From NCBI GenBank assembly GCA_958450325.1, contig OY288256.1, positions 44,782,953 through 44,846,952 on the forward strand: a DNA stretch of 64,000 nucleotides, written 5' to 3'. Below the pieces are notes generated by a model, which did no database searches, was not told the DNA's origin, and was given only the letters and a program-made list of their open reading frames with translations. The position numbers were made by a program, and so were the translations under genes. Source of the stretch: Agrostemma githago (taxonomy: Eukaryota; Streptophyta; Magnoliopsida; Caryophyllales; Caryophyllaceae). This document shows, one piece after another, positions 20,043 to 30,670 of the stretch. Position 1 is the stretch's first letter. Every line of letters begins with the position of its first letter.

Positions 20043-20910
20043 GACCTTCACGTTCAACACAAAAAACAACAATGACACATCAATTATTCCCATACACAAT
20101 CAAAACACATTCATTATCGCTCATCAATATTCAGAAATTATCCATCATCGATACATAAATAATCACATCTACGATACAAAAAATCTACAACATCCAAACA
20201 ATTCCCGAGCAAACTCGTAACGTCAAACATTACATCGAAATATCATCAAAATCAGCCCGGAATCCGTCGCCCCACACGACTAAACCGACACCCAAACTCA
20301 TCCCACATCATCTCGACGCTCCCGTGTTTAAACCACTTTCCGACGAGCTCTATTACGAGAAAACAAAGCATGTAGGTTGAGGGTGTAAAATCAAACCCGA
20401 CTCTTCCTCCTTTCTCTCTCTTTCTCCACGTTTTTCTCGTTTTTTCTCTTGCGTCGTTCATTGTTTTTTTATTATTACGGGTCGTTCGTCACATATTTTT
20501 TTTTATATTCCTAGTATCGATATTATAAAAATATTTTCATAAAACAAACGTTCTTAAAATACGATATCGATTCTTTTATCAAATATCGTATCTAACAAGA
20601 ATTAAATTAAATCTCGTTGATGCTAAAAAATCGTTACATCTTTTTTAAAACAAATTTCGACGATTTTTTACGCTGAGAGAATTAACATGTTTTTTTTCTT
20701 CTTTTCGTTCAAATTCCTTTTTTTTTTCTCTTTTCGTTCAAAACAATTTTTTTTAAACCTTTTCTAAAACGTTCCGACTATTTGATATCGATTTCATAAT
20801 CGAATATTGAATACGACGAATATCGAAAATATAAATCGAGTATAAATTATTTCATATTTGTGCACGATTTATAAAATTTGACGATTTTCGAAAAATAAAA
20901 AAGCGGGACA

Positions 20911-20960
20911 GACTCCCGCGCGAGTCGGGCGCCTTCCAGGTGACTCGCGCGGATGCCTGG
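20911..20960. repeat. GC-rich inverted module cluster in Tat 5' LTR
   Basis: Contains ACTCCCGCGCGAGT and GACTCGCGCGG around GGGCGCC, in an otherwise AT-rich stretch. It lies at the same LTR offset as the CTCGATCGAG cluster of 47407-47519. Confidence 0.65.
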
Positions 20961-21781
20961 ATGGCCGAGCCCATTTTTCTCGTTTTCTCGCTTTTCTATT
21001 CTTTTCGGATCTTACATAAAAAAGCGACTTTCGCGATATATTTTCAGATTTCAATAAATACTTTTTTTGACCTCGGTCAACACGTGTTAATCCATCACGT
21101 GTAATAAATCTTTTTCAAAATCATGCATATCATCGTATTTACATCTTTATTCAATTTATTCAAACGTTACTAACTCGTTTTCTCGTGTTTGTTGCAATTT
21201 ATTTTGTTTTTATTGTTTTATTAGACTAAAACAAACTTCGCATGCTAAAATAACTTTGACGTTATTAGTTTAATATGCATTAAACGACCTAGCAACCCAT
21301 TTATTTTTTTCTCTCACATGTTTAGGGAAAATAATCTTTGCATATAATTCAACCGTCGAACTAACACGTGTACACCAAAAACGAACGATATCTTAGTAAA
21401 GGCCGCTAAGTGCGGGTGGGGTTGGGTGTTCTTAGTGAACTTCCCAACACGTACCCTCACCCCTTACTCAGAACCATGGTTTCCGGATGTCCGAATCCAT
21501 TGGCAACGAGAGTCATTCAATACACGATATCCGATAATGTCGATATCGGTATCATAATGCAAAGGGACGAACCCAATAAACTTTGACATCGGAAATGGGC
21601 CGTACTTTGTGCACGGCCCACTACGACATAGAGTGGGTTCGAACGGGTCCGAACTCCCACAAAGTTCGGTGGCGACTCCTACTTCGATTTAAATTTCAAT
21701 TTGACCATCTCATATGGAGATTCATTCGCCTCCCCAAACCCGCGCGTGGCCGCGTCGGGGTGGACCTATGTCATGTCCACA

Positions 21782-21802
21782 ATTTGGAGACTTCGCTGGG
21801 GA
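21782..21802 (+). promoter_or_regulatory. Primer-binding site (tRNA-Arg type, degraded)
   Basis: ATTTGGAGACTTCGCTGGGG, two changes from the TTTGGCGACTCCGCTGGGGA form seen intact at 62800-62819. It is adjacent to the LTR end. Confidence 0.75.
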
Positions 21803-22857
21803 TCAACTGATGAGTCACTTAACATCGGCATCCTCAGGGTGAGACTCGAAAAGAAATCGTTTGAATAGTAATGTACACGTTTTAGTTCAATGGTTCATGC
21901 ATAACCCAATTCTTTCCCGGGCCGGTTACTTGTGACCGACGTCCCACTATACCACGGTGCATTCCTAAATGGGTGCACTAAAGACTTCAATGGCGGAACT
22001 CGCATGGGTTTTACGGCAGGTTCTAAGACCAACTCGGCTTAGGAAGACCGTCCTGATTTGCGAGAAAGCTATCGTCGTTGGTATTGACCCTATTCGACCG
22101 ACCGAGACTTAGACTAAGAGCATACATGGCGTCATTATACTGTTTCCGTGACTACATGCTACTTGATCCGTGTCTCGTCTTTTCAAAAACCGTTGTTTTC
22201 AAAACTTGCATCTTTTCAAAATTATCCATTTTTCAAAACCCGGAAAGCTTCCGAATTTAGGACTTATGATTTTGACTCAAAATAGCCTATTTTTAGCTGG
22301 TATGCTGTCTAAACCTTTTCAAAAAAAATTCCAAAATCTCGGCCCGGTAACGTTTTTTTCGATTTTCAAAAAAAATCGGGCCATCCTATCCGACTTTGCT
22401 CGGTTTTCAAATTCAAAATCCTTTTTTCAAAGCTTTCTTCTTCTTAGAACTTCCCGTATTTAGCAGTGTCGGGTCTTGTCATAAGTTGTTAGAGTCTATA
22501 GCGTCGAAACTCCGTCGATCTTACGTCACGGGTTTCTACCCCATCCCAGTCCGCCTTATTTAACAAGGCACGGCCCACCTACGTAGGAGAAACTCCTACA
22601 AAGAGAAGCCCATTTACACAATCGAGGCCTAAGTCTGGGGAATAGCTCACACGTAGGTCTTTCTTCACACAGGACTAGGCCCATTCTGCCAAAATCCTAA
22701 AGAAAGCCCACCGTCCATGAGTCACCCGTCTAGGAGTCGGTTTTTGGTCTTCTATCTGAGTCTAGTCCTTTTCTTCTTGCTCGGGATGCACTTTTCGATC
22801 TGGGTCCGATTCTGATTACACAATGTTCTTACAGACAGGCCACCTTTCACCCGAACC
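21803..22857 (+). other. Tat leader between PBS and gag
   Basis: About 1 kb of non-coding leader. Positions 22186-22440 repeat the phrase TTTTCAAAA about ten times with spacers. A stretch near 22500-22560 (GTCGAAACTCCGTCGATC) recurs in modified form at 41175-41220. No ORF is supported. Confidence 0.6.
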
Positions 22858-24098
22858 ATGACTCAACAAGCCATAGACGCACTGACCGCCTCGTTGGCTA
22901 AGATCCAAGATCAACTGACCCAGATGAGGGGAGACCAAATCGCCATCGTAACCCGGGTAAGCGCCATGGAGCAGGATAGGCCGAGGGACGAAGACGAAAC
23001 TAAGGGGCCATTAGCCGAATTGACCAGCGCAGTCCTCAAGCTGCAGGAACAGGTCCATTTGTCGACCCACAACTCGATCCATACGGAGAATTCTTGAACC
23101 TATTCCCCCCTGACCGACCAACTGCCTTCCAATCTCAACTTGACAGGCCTCCCGATGTTCGACGGAACCGAAGACCCGGTATTACATATCCGGGCCTTCA
23201 AAGAGTTTATGGCCCTAAAGAGAGTCAAGTCAGACATGTTCAAGCATTTGTTTGCCTCCTCCCTCGAGAAGCACCCGAGAGCCTGGTTCTATAGGCTCGA
23301 TTCCAAGAAGTACAAGTCTTGGGATGACGTGGCGACGGAATTCGCTCGGAACTACGCCGACAATACGGAAATCCAAACCACGATGCGCACCCTGGAAGTA
23401 ATGGCCCAGGAACCTAAGGAAGGATTTACGAAATACCTTCAGCGCTGGAGGGCTGAAAGCGTCAAACTGGTCGATAAGCCCAGTGAAAAAGTCCTTGTTG
23501 AAGCCTTTTTCAAGAACCTTCTTCCCGCCTACCGGATCCATCTCCGGTACGCCATTATACCTAGTTTCACAATCCTAACTGAAATGGGAACGCGAATCGA
23601 AGATGACCTAAGGTTGGAAGACTCACTAAGGCCTCCGCCAAGGGATATCAAGGGGCCAGCTCGTCGACAAGGAAGCCCACATCTACTGCTGCCACACGTA
23701 GCATTTTTGACGAGGTAAACCTACTTGATACCCCGTCCAAGAAGAATGCCAGACCCCGGGTATTCACCGACATAGGCACTACCTATGCAAATGCCTTACA
23801 AAGGCTAGTGTCAAAAGGCCTTATCACCCCGATAGGCCCAACACCTGAGCTCCCGGTCGAGCGCTGCACCAAGTCCTATGACATCCACGCCCACTGCCAG
23901 TACCATCGTGGCAAAGGACACGATACCGAGAAATGCTGGAAGTTAAAGCACCTTATCCAGGATCTCATTGGAAGTGAGAAGCTCCCTTTACCAATGGGGA
24001 AGCCCGACAACAAGGATAACCCGTTGGCCACTCACGCTATCTTCTCCGGGGAAATCATGGACTTTCACATCTCATTTCCCCGTTTGTCCCGCAAATAA
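22858..24098 (+). pseudogene. gag: Tat-type gag, broken
   Basis: Starts at ATG 22858. The first 79 codons end at an in-frame TGA (23095-23097), and the same frame continues past it. The capsid-like Retrotrans_gag block runs from about 23150 to 23600 (GLPMFDGTEDPVLHIRAFKE onward). The frame shifts between about 23640 and 23710, after which the third frame carries CQYHRGKGHDTEKC, a C-x2-H-x4-H-x4-C knuckle of the kind usual in Tat gag proteins. It ends at TAA 24096-24098. One stop and one frameshift make it non-functional. It overlaps or abuts the pol frame, which is offset by one base. Confidence 0.82.
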
Positions 24099-24100
24099 AC

Positions 24101-27100
24101 GGGATCTGGTGCGACGACGAAGACGACGTCTATCTTATCAAGGAGGAAGCTGTCCCCATCACGCCCGAGGAGATCCAGAAGGTTAAGTCCAAGGCCTTAG
24201 CCAACAGTCACACCCTTATCATTGCCGAACCACATAGAGTGGAGTCCGCCCCGGAAGAGTCAACTACCGAAAAGGCTCTTGTAAAGCAGCTGAGCAAGAC
24301 CCGAGTTGACCTCTCTATATGGCAACTCCTAGTCAGCTCACAGGAACATTTAGAGGCACTCACTAAGGCCTTCGATCAAGTCAAAATCGACTCTATGGCT
24401 ACTCCAGCTGAAATGGTAGCCACGGTTCTGCCCCACCTAAAGGGGAAAGCTAAAGAAAAAGGCCCACTTATTACCTTCTCCAATGCTGATCTACCACCAT
24501 TTGGGCCAGCCCACAACATGGCCCTCTACATCACGGTAATCTGCCGTGGAAAATATCTGCCCATGACCCTAATCGACGACGGGTCCGTTGTCAACGTCCT
24601 CCCCTTGAGGACCGCCAAAGCCCTCGGCATCACCGAGGCAGACTACATTCCTACAGCTCAAACCATTCAGGCTTTCGACGGGAGTCCAACGTCAGTAGCC
24701 GGGGCCGTGAAGCTTACTATCATAACGGGCCCGATAGAGAAGGAGCTGGAATTTCAAGTAATCGACGTGACTTCTTCCTTTAACCTTCTTTTAGGAAGAC
24801 CCTGGATCCACGCGACCAGGGCTGTATCCTCCACCCTGCATCGGAAGATCAAGCTACCTTTGCACGATACCGTCATCACTCTAAAAGCCACGCCTATGAC
24901 TGTGGCTAACTGCAACACCTCAGGCCGCACCGATCTCTGGGGGTTCGACTTCATAGGGACCATTGACGAAGAATACCTTTCCCGACCCTACTTTACGGTT
25001 AGCATTGACCGAATGTTGCAAAATCTATGCTTTTTACCGGGGGCTACATTAAGGCCCGATCTCCCTGCAGGAAAAATCCTTGAAGTTCTGGATAACGAGA
25101 GGATTCAAACCGGTCTAGGTTACACCATAACCCCAGAAAATATGGGCCAAACCGGAGTCGGCAAAGTCATCTTCGTCACGCCGGTATTCGAGTCCATCCA
25201 AACAGGCCTATACCGGCCCACAACCACGCGCCCTGGGACCCACTTGGCCCAGGTCTGCAACTACATACCAGACGACATCTTCGCCCTCAGCCAGTCCGAA
25301 GATGCTAAGAATGCTGAGCTCGCATTGGGGCTACTTTTTGGAGAGGAACTCACGGCCCCAACGCCGAAGGAAGAGCTAGTCAGCCTCATTCTCCGTAGCC
25401 GCACCTTTGATCCATCCAAGCTGATCTCGGATGTCGGATCCGGGACCGGAAAAAGAGCCTGGAGGAAGACTGTCAAATGGACTGACAGTCAAGGAAGGAC
25501 TTACAATCAGATCACAGGGGAAGGAGAGATGCCAGAATCCGAGTCTGAGTCCGAGTCCGAGTCCGAGTCAGAATCTGAGTTTGAGTCTAGTGAGTCTGGT
25601 GCTAGGGTCAGTCCTGTAACTCCCCCTCTCCCTTTAGCCACTCATGGTGCCTCGGGGTCTGTCCCGGGCACCCTACGTATTCCGCCACTAACTAGCGATC
25701 AGATGGAAGCTCTTTTCGAGCTATTTTCTCAATTTATGAATAATAACAACCGTTATGCTTACGACGTGTCTCATTTTCAAAATTTCCTTAATTTTCAAAA
25801 TATTCTGTGCAATGACATTGAGAAACCCGACGAACAGGTATCCTTACCTCTACACCTGATCGAGCAGCTAGAGCAAAGGGAATCCCGCAATCCGGTAATC
25901 GAAGAAACTGAATCCATCAACGTGGGAACAACCTTAGAGCCTCAGATGCTTAAGATGGGGTTATCTCTAGGTCCCGAGGAGAAACAACAATTCATCAATC
26001 TCCTTCAAGAATTCAAAGACGTCTTCGCATGGTCCTACAAGGACATGCCGGGGATAGACCGCGAAATAGCCGAACACCATATACCGATCAAGGAAGGATT
26101 CAAGTCGGTTAAGCAGAAACTCCGGCGCATGAGGCCCGAATGGTCCCTCAAGGTCAAGGAGGAAGTCGACAAACAATTCAAGGCTGGGTTCATACGAGTC
26201 TCCGAGTATCCAGATTGGGTTGCAAACATCGTACCGGTCCCTAAAAAAGACGGTAAGGTACGTGTCTGTGTAGACTTTCGGGATCTTATCAAGGCGAGCC
26301 CGAAAGACGATTTCCCGTTACCACACATCGATATACTGGTGGATAACACAGCTGATCATGCCCTTCTATCATTCATGGACGGCTATGCTGGATACAATCA
26401 AATAAAAATGGCAGAGGAAGATATGGATAAGACCACCTTCATTACACCTTGGGGTACTTATTGCTATAGTGTTATGCCATTTGGTCTCATCAATGCCGGG
26501 GCCACCTATCAACGAACCGCCACAACTTTATTACATGACATGATGCATAAAGAAGTGAAAGTTTACGTGGACGATATGATCGTCAAATCTAAAGACAGGG
26601 ACGGTCACATCACCGCCCTGAGAAAGTTCTTCACCCGATTACGCAAATACAACATGAGGTTAAACCCTCATCAGAAATGTAGTTTCGGGGTAACATCTGG
26701 CAAATTACTGGGTCATATCGTTAGCCTACGCGGTATCAAAGTCGATCCAGCCAAAATTAAGGCCATCACCGAGATGCAACCCCCTAAGACCGAAAAGGAG
26801 ATAAGAGGGTTTCTTGGAAAAGTCCAATACATCAGCAGGTTTATTTCAAAGCTAACCATGGTGTGTGAACCGATCTTCAAGAAGCTGAAAATAGGGGAAC
26901 GGTTATTATGGGACGACAAGTGTCAAGCAGCCTTTGATAGAATCAATGAAATCTTGTCTTCACCGCCGGTCCTGATGCCACCTCAACCCGGTTTGCCTTT
27001 GTCGCTGTACCTAACCACGACAGAGACAACCATGGGGGCTATGCTAGCTCAAACGGTCAACTCCGAAGAACGGGCTATATACTACATCAGCAAAAAGTTT

Positions 27101-28930
27101 TTAGAGTACGAGTGTAAGTACACCATGCTCGAAAAGACGTGTTTAGCCTTGGTCTGGGCCACTAAGAAGCTCCGACATTACATGCTCAGCTACGAGGTAC
27201 AGGTGCTGTCTAGAATGGATCCGATCAAGTATCTTTTCGAAAAATCCATTCTCAACGGCAGGATATCAAGATGGACCCTGATGTTGGCAGAATTCGATCT
27301 AAAGTTCGTACCATTGAAAGCCATCAAAGGCCGAATAGTAGCCGAGTTTCTAGCCGACAGTCCCATAACCGAAGAAGGACACACCGACACTTGGTCCTTC
27401 CCGGATGAAGATATTTTCCATACTGACACCGAGACGTGGGATTTATACTTCGACGGAGCATCCAACTTACGAGGATTTGAAGTCGGGATCCTCCTAATCT
27501 CGCCGAGAGGGGAACATACTCCCGTGTCCATCAAATTGGACTTTGACGTCACCAATAATGCTGCTGAGTATGAAGCATGTATCCACGGGCTACAAGCCGC
27601 CGCCGATTTAGGGGTCACAAACCTCCGAGTACACGGCGACTCATCTCTGGTCATTAACCAAGCGCTCTAAAAGTGGAAAACCCGAAATGCTAATCTCGTG
27701 GCCTACCAGGCACGAGTAAGGGATCTTGAGAAACAATTCCAAAAGGTAGAGTACATATACCTACCTCGGGAAGAAAATCAGTTCGCAGATGCACTTTCAA
27801 AACTGGCATCTTTACTAAACATTCCCGATCATGTGACCAGCATGCCAATCTGTGTCGAAAGACGATCCGAGCCAGCATATATCCACGACATCGAAGATAT
27901 CGAGATACCCGATCCCGAGCCGTGGTATAAGGCTATCCAAAGCATACTTGACGACCGGGAGTATCCACCCAGGGCCGACAATCGAGCCAAGTAGGCCTTA
28001 CGTAGGCTAGCGACCCAGTTCGTCCGTACCGACGACGGACAACTTTACAAAGAGACACCGCAGGGGGCTCTCCTTTTATGTGTCGATAAGGGTAATGCCG
28101 AAAAGGTCATGGCCGAAGTACATGACGGCGAGTGTGGTCCTCACATGAACGCCCAGATGCTAGTCTGAAAGATCATGAGACTCGGATACTACTGGAACAG
28201 CATGGAAACCGATTGTCAGCTTTATGTCAAACGTTGCCATAATTGCCAGATTTTCGCTAATGTGCAGCATATGCCACCATCCCTGCTGTATACCATGACG
28301 TCACCTTGGCCGTTTTCAACGTGGGGAATCGATATAATCGGAAAGATAAACCCTTCGGGAACCGGAGGACACTGCTTCATCTTGGTAGCAATCGACTATT
28401 TCACCAAATGGGTCGAAGCTGAGTCTTATCGTATTCTCAACGCCAGCCATGTTGCCAAATTTATCCAAAATAAGATAATATGCCGGTATGGGATTCCTCA
28501 TGAATTCATCATTGACCACGGGAACCATTTTCAAGCCGAAACGGCAGCCTTGCTAGCCAAGTACAAGATCCAAAGGCATACGTCCTCACCCTACCGACCC
28601 CAAACCAATGGAGCGGTGGAAGCAGCTAACAAGACTATTGTCACCATACTCAAAAAGATGGCTGATAATTACCGGGATTGGCCTGACAAGATACCATTTG
28701 CACTTTGGGGATATCGGACCTCGATTCGTACTGCGACCGGGGCAACACCGTATTACCTTACATACGGGATGGAAGCGGTCCAACCTGTTGAGTTAGAGGT
28801 ACCGTCCCTCAGAATCCTACTCGAAAGTCAAGTACCCGAAGCCGATTGGGTTCGAGCACGATATGACTCGCTAGTACTTTTAGACGAACGACGATCTCGT
28901 GCCCTCAATAACATACAGATTTATCAATAA
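24101..28930 (+). pseudogene. pol: Tat-type pol (PR-RT-RH-aRH-INT), with three nonsense codons
   Basis: A single reading frame runs the full length. The first ATG in the longest open piece is at 24239. Protease: LIDDGSVVNVLP near 24565. A Ser-Glu repeat hinge lies at 25531-25600. Reverse transcriptase spans about 26080-26870, with VCVDFRDL, FMDGYAGYNQI and YVDDM (about 26560). The first RNase H spans about 26980-27330. A second, archaeal-type RNase H starts with DLYFDGASN (27442), as is typical of Tat. It is cut by TAA 27668-27670 but continues in frame to FADALSKLAS. Further stops are TAG 27992-27994 and TGA 28166-28168. Integrase has an H-H/C-C finger (28117-28250) and a D-D-E core (GIDIIG, IIDHG, GAVEAAN). 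No frameshift is visible across 4.8 kb. Confidence 0.88.
25531..25600 (+). repeat. Hexanucleotide (GAGTCC)n encoding a Ser-Glu tract
   Basis: About ten GAGTCN/GAATCN units in frame, giving a Glu-Ser repeat between the protease and RT domains. Likely a flexible acidic linker. Confidence 0.75.
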
Positions 28931-28944
28931 AGGATCCAACGTCC

Positions 28945-30464
28945 TCACCCTACCGACCCCAAACCAATGGAGCGGTCGGATCTCGATTCCCCGGTAACCT
29001 CAATCGGTCCTAGTCGAGCCCTCACCCTCTCGGGTAGTCGCTCGCACGGGCCTAGCCTATCTCGGGCCGCCAGTTTCGGCCCAAGCCTTCTCTCCAAGTC
29101 CCTAGCACCGGTCTCTTTAGCTCGAGTCTTAGTTTTTGACTTAGGACCCGACTCTGGCCGGACGAGGGTAGTTGGAGTTTCCTCTTTATCAAAGAACCAG
29201 CTATTGTCTTTTACTGATTCTCTACGGGCCAAGTCAAAAGCCTCATCAGTCTTTAAAGCTTTACGGGCCGCTTTAGATTCTTCAGAAGCCCACTTGCGAT
29301 ATGATTCGGAAACCCAAACGATCTGACAAGGGCGAGGTATAGTCCATATGACACGGGTAAACCAGCGTTGTAACCACATGTCACACATAGCGTCCGTCAA
29401 TTGGAGCGAAACGCTAATGAATCCCTCAGTCTCGGGGATCTGCTGAAACGAACCGAACTGCCTTAAAATACGATCTGGGTAAATATGGACGGTCCAATCC
29501 AAAGACAAGATCACCAGGTAACGGGCTTTATCTCTTTTAGCTAGTCCCGTCAGCTTTGAGAGGAACCACCAGATGACCGTCCACCTAATCAAGGGCCCAC
29601 CATCGAATTTTTGCTCTTCATCCCAATAGTTCCGATTTATGTGACGATTGAGCTTATTCGTCGGGACCGTGAGCCAATCTGACAGCTGCGATATCTGGAT
29701 ATGCTCACCGAGGGCTCTATAATCGACAGGCGCTCAGATAACCAGATCTGCAAAAAAATTTCAAAAAGTCAAAAACTTTTGAAAAATCAAAATTCCGAAA
29801 AAATTTTAAAAAAAAAATCCGAAATTTTGGGAAAATTCGAAGGAAAAAAAAAAATTCGGAAATTCGAAAAAAAAATATTTAAAATTTTTTTTTCGGAAAA
29901 TTCCAAAAAAAAGAAGAAAAAATTTTTCGAAAAAAAAAACGGTCTGATACCTGCAGGAGACGAATACTTCCCGTTAATTGCCGATCCGGGTCAAGTCTCC
30001 TAGCGTCAAGGCCCATAATAATCTCCCCAGTTTTCAGCCAAGCTGGGCTGTGGCCTGTCTCCATCTGGTCAACTATGCTGATTAGCCTGATTTCGCCTAA
30101 ACACGAGTCAGCATCCATCCGACCTTCAAAGGCATATCGATGCAGCATAAAAAAGGCGAAAGCCCTACGCCTATGGGTAGATGTAATTCTTGCGCCGTTA
30201 CGATCCATGAATTTGCCAGCCAGGTCAAACAGGGAGACAGAATTCCCCTTTACCATACGAGCTGTCTCAGCATGAGACAACCCAAGAAAATCCCTCAGTC
30301 TCCTCCTTGGATCAGGATAAAAAGGAGGAATAGCAGGATGAGCATTGGGACACCAACCCCCTACGGCTGCGATCTCTTCAGGAAGGGGACATATTTCTCC
30401 CCGAGGAAAGGCAAAAACATGGTGGGTAGTATCCCAAAAGGATAAGCAAGCATCCAAGAAATGT
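28945..30464 (-). pseudogene. Antisense extra ORF of Tat element (DUF7745/plant mobile domain-like)
   Basis: Gene on the strand opposite to gag-pol, placed after integrase. Exon 1 (30464-29951) encodes FLDACLSFWD, GEICPLPEEIAAVGGW and later GRMDADSCLGEIRLISIVDQ. This resembles the DUF7745/plant-mobile-domain-like proteins that plant genomes and Tat/Ogre elements carry. A 203-bp intron with GT...AG ends (29950-29748) joins in phase 0 to IWLSERLSIIEPS. A frameshift lies near 29705. The frame then continues with QLSDWLTVPTNKL and the open segment 29592-28945. The 5' end is cut off at the rearrangement near 30465. Its biochemical role is unknown. Extra antisense ORFs are a described feature of Tat-lineage elements. 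Confidence 0.72.
29748..29950 (-). other. Intron in antisense ORF
   Basis: Minus strand CTCCTGCAG|GTATCAGACC at the donor and TTTTTTTGCAG|ATCTGG at the acceptor, with a T-rich interior. Removing it joins two protein-like segments in phase 0. On the plus strand it is a long A-rich low-complexity run. Confidence 0.75.
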
Positions 30465-30670
30465 GAATCCTGCTTGTTTATTTTGATAATTATGTCTTAT
30501 GGATTGTTCAAACCCCTTTTGTGGATTGTTTAAATTTTGGCCATTTTATTTAAGGCCTATTGTTTGACTTTACCATTTTAATTTTACTAAGACATAGTTA
30601 CAGTGTGTTTTAATCCCGACTCTACAGTGTTTCCGCCATTGTATCGCGTTAGATTTTCTAGGGGATTACA
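30465..30670 (+). repeat. Truncated LTR (3' end only)
   Basis: Matches 37048-37250 with a few substitutions; the first 3.3 kb of the LTR is missing. The left boundary is abrupt against the antisense DUF7745-like exon. It ends CTAGGGGATTACA. Confidence 0.85.

Larger units (their letters stand above)
19443..21781 (+). repeat. 5' LTR of Tat element
   Basis: 2339 bp from TGTAGACACCC to CATGTCCACA. TATA box TATAAATA at 20035-20042. A module cluster built on CTCGGCCGAA lies at about 19885-19935 upstream of it, and a second GC-rich cluster lies at 20911-20960. It carries a conserved block at about 21396-21510 shared with all Tat LTRs in the window. Confidence 0.88.
19443..30464 (+). mobile_element. 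Decayed Tat-clade Ty3/gypsy retrotransposon, 3' truncated
   Basis: The 5' LTR is followed by a tRNA-Arg-type PBS, gag, a pol with PR-RT-RNaseH-second RNaseH-integrase order, and an antisense spliced ORF. This is the layout of Tat/Ogre-type elements. The element stops abruptly at about 30465, where chromovirus-type LTR sequence begins in mid-LTR. No matching 3' LTR is found: the Tat LTRs at 43624 and 48344 are clearly diverged from this one, and the bases after them (CTTAG, CTTAT) do not match the ATAAG before 19443. Confidence 0.85.

Noticed and set aside
29745..29945. Long A-rich stretch taken as a retroposed poly(A) tail
   Set aside because: It coincides with a T-rich intron of the antisense gene, with GT-AG ends joining two protein-like exons.
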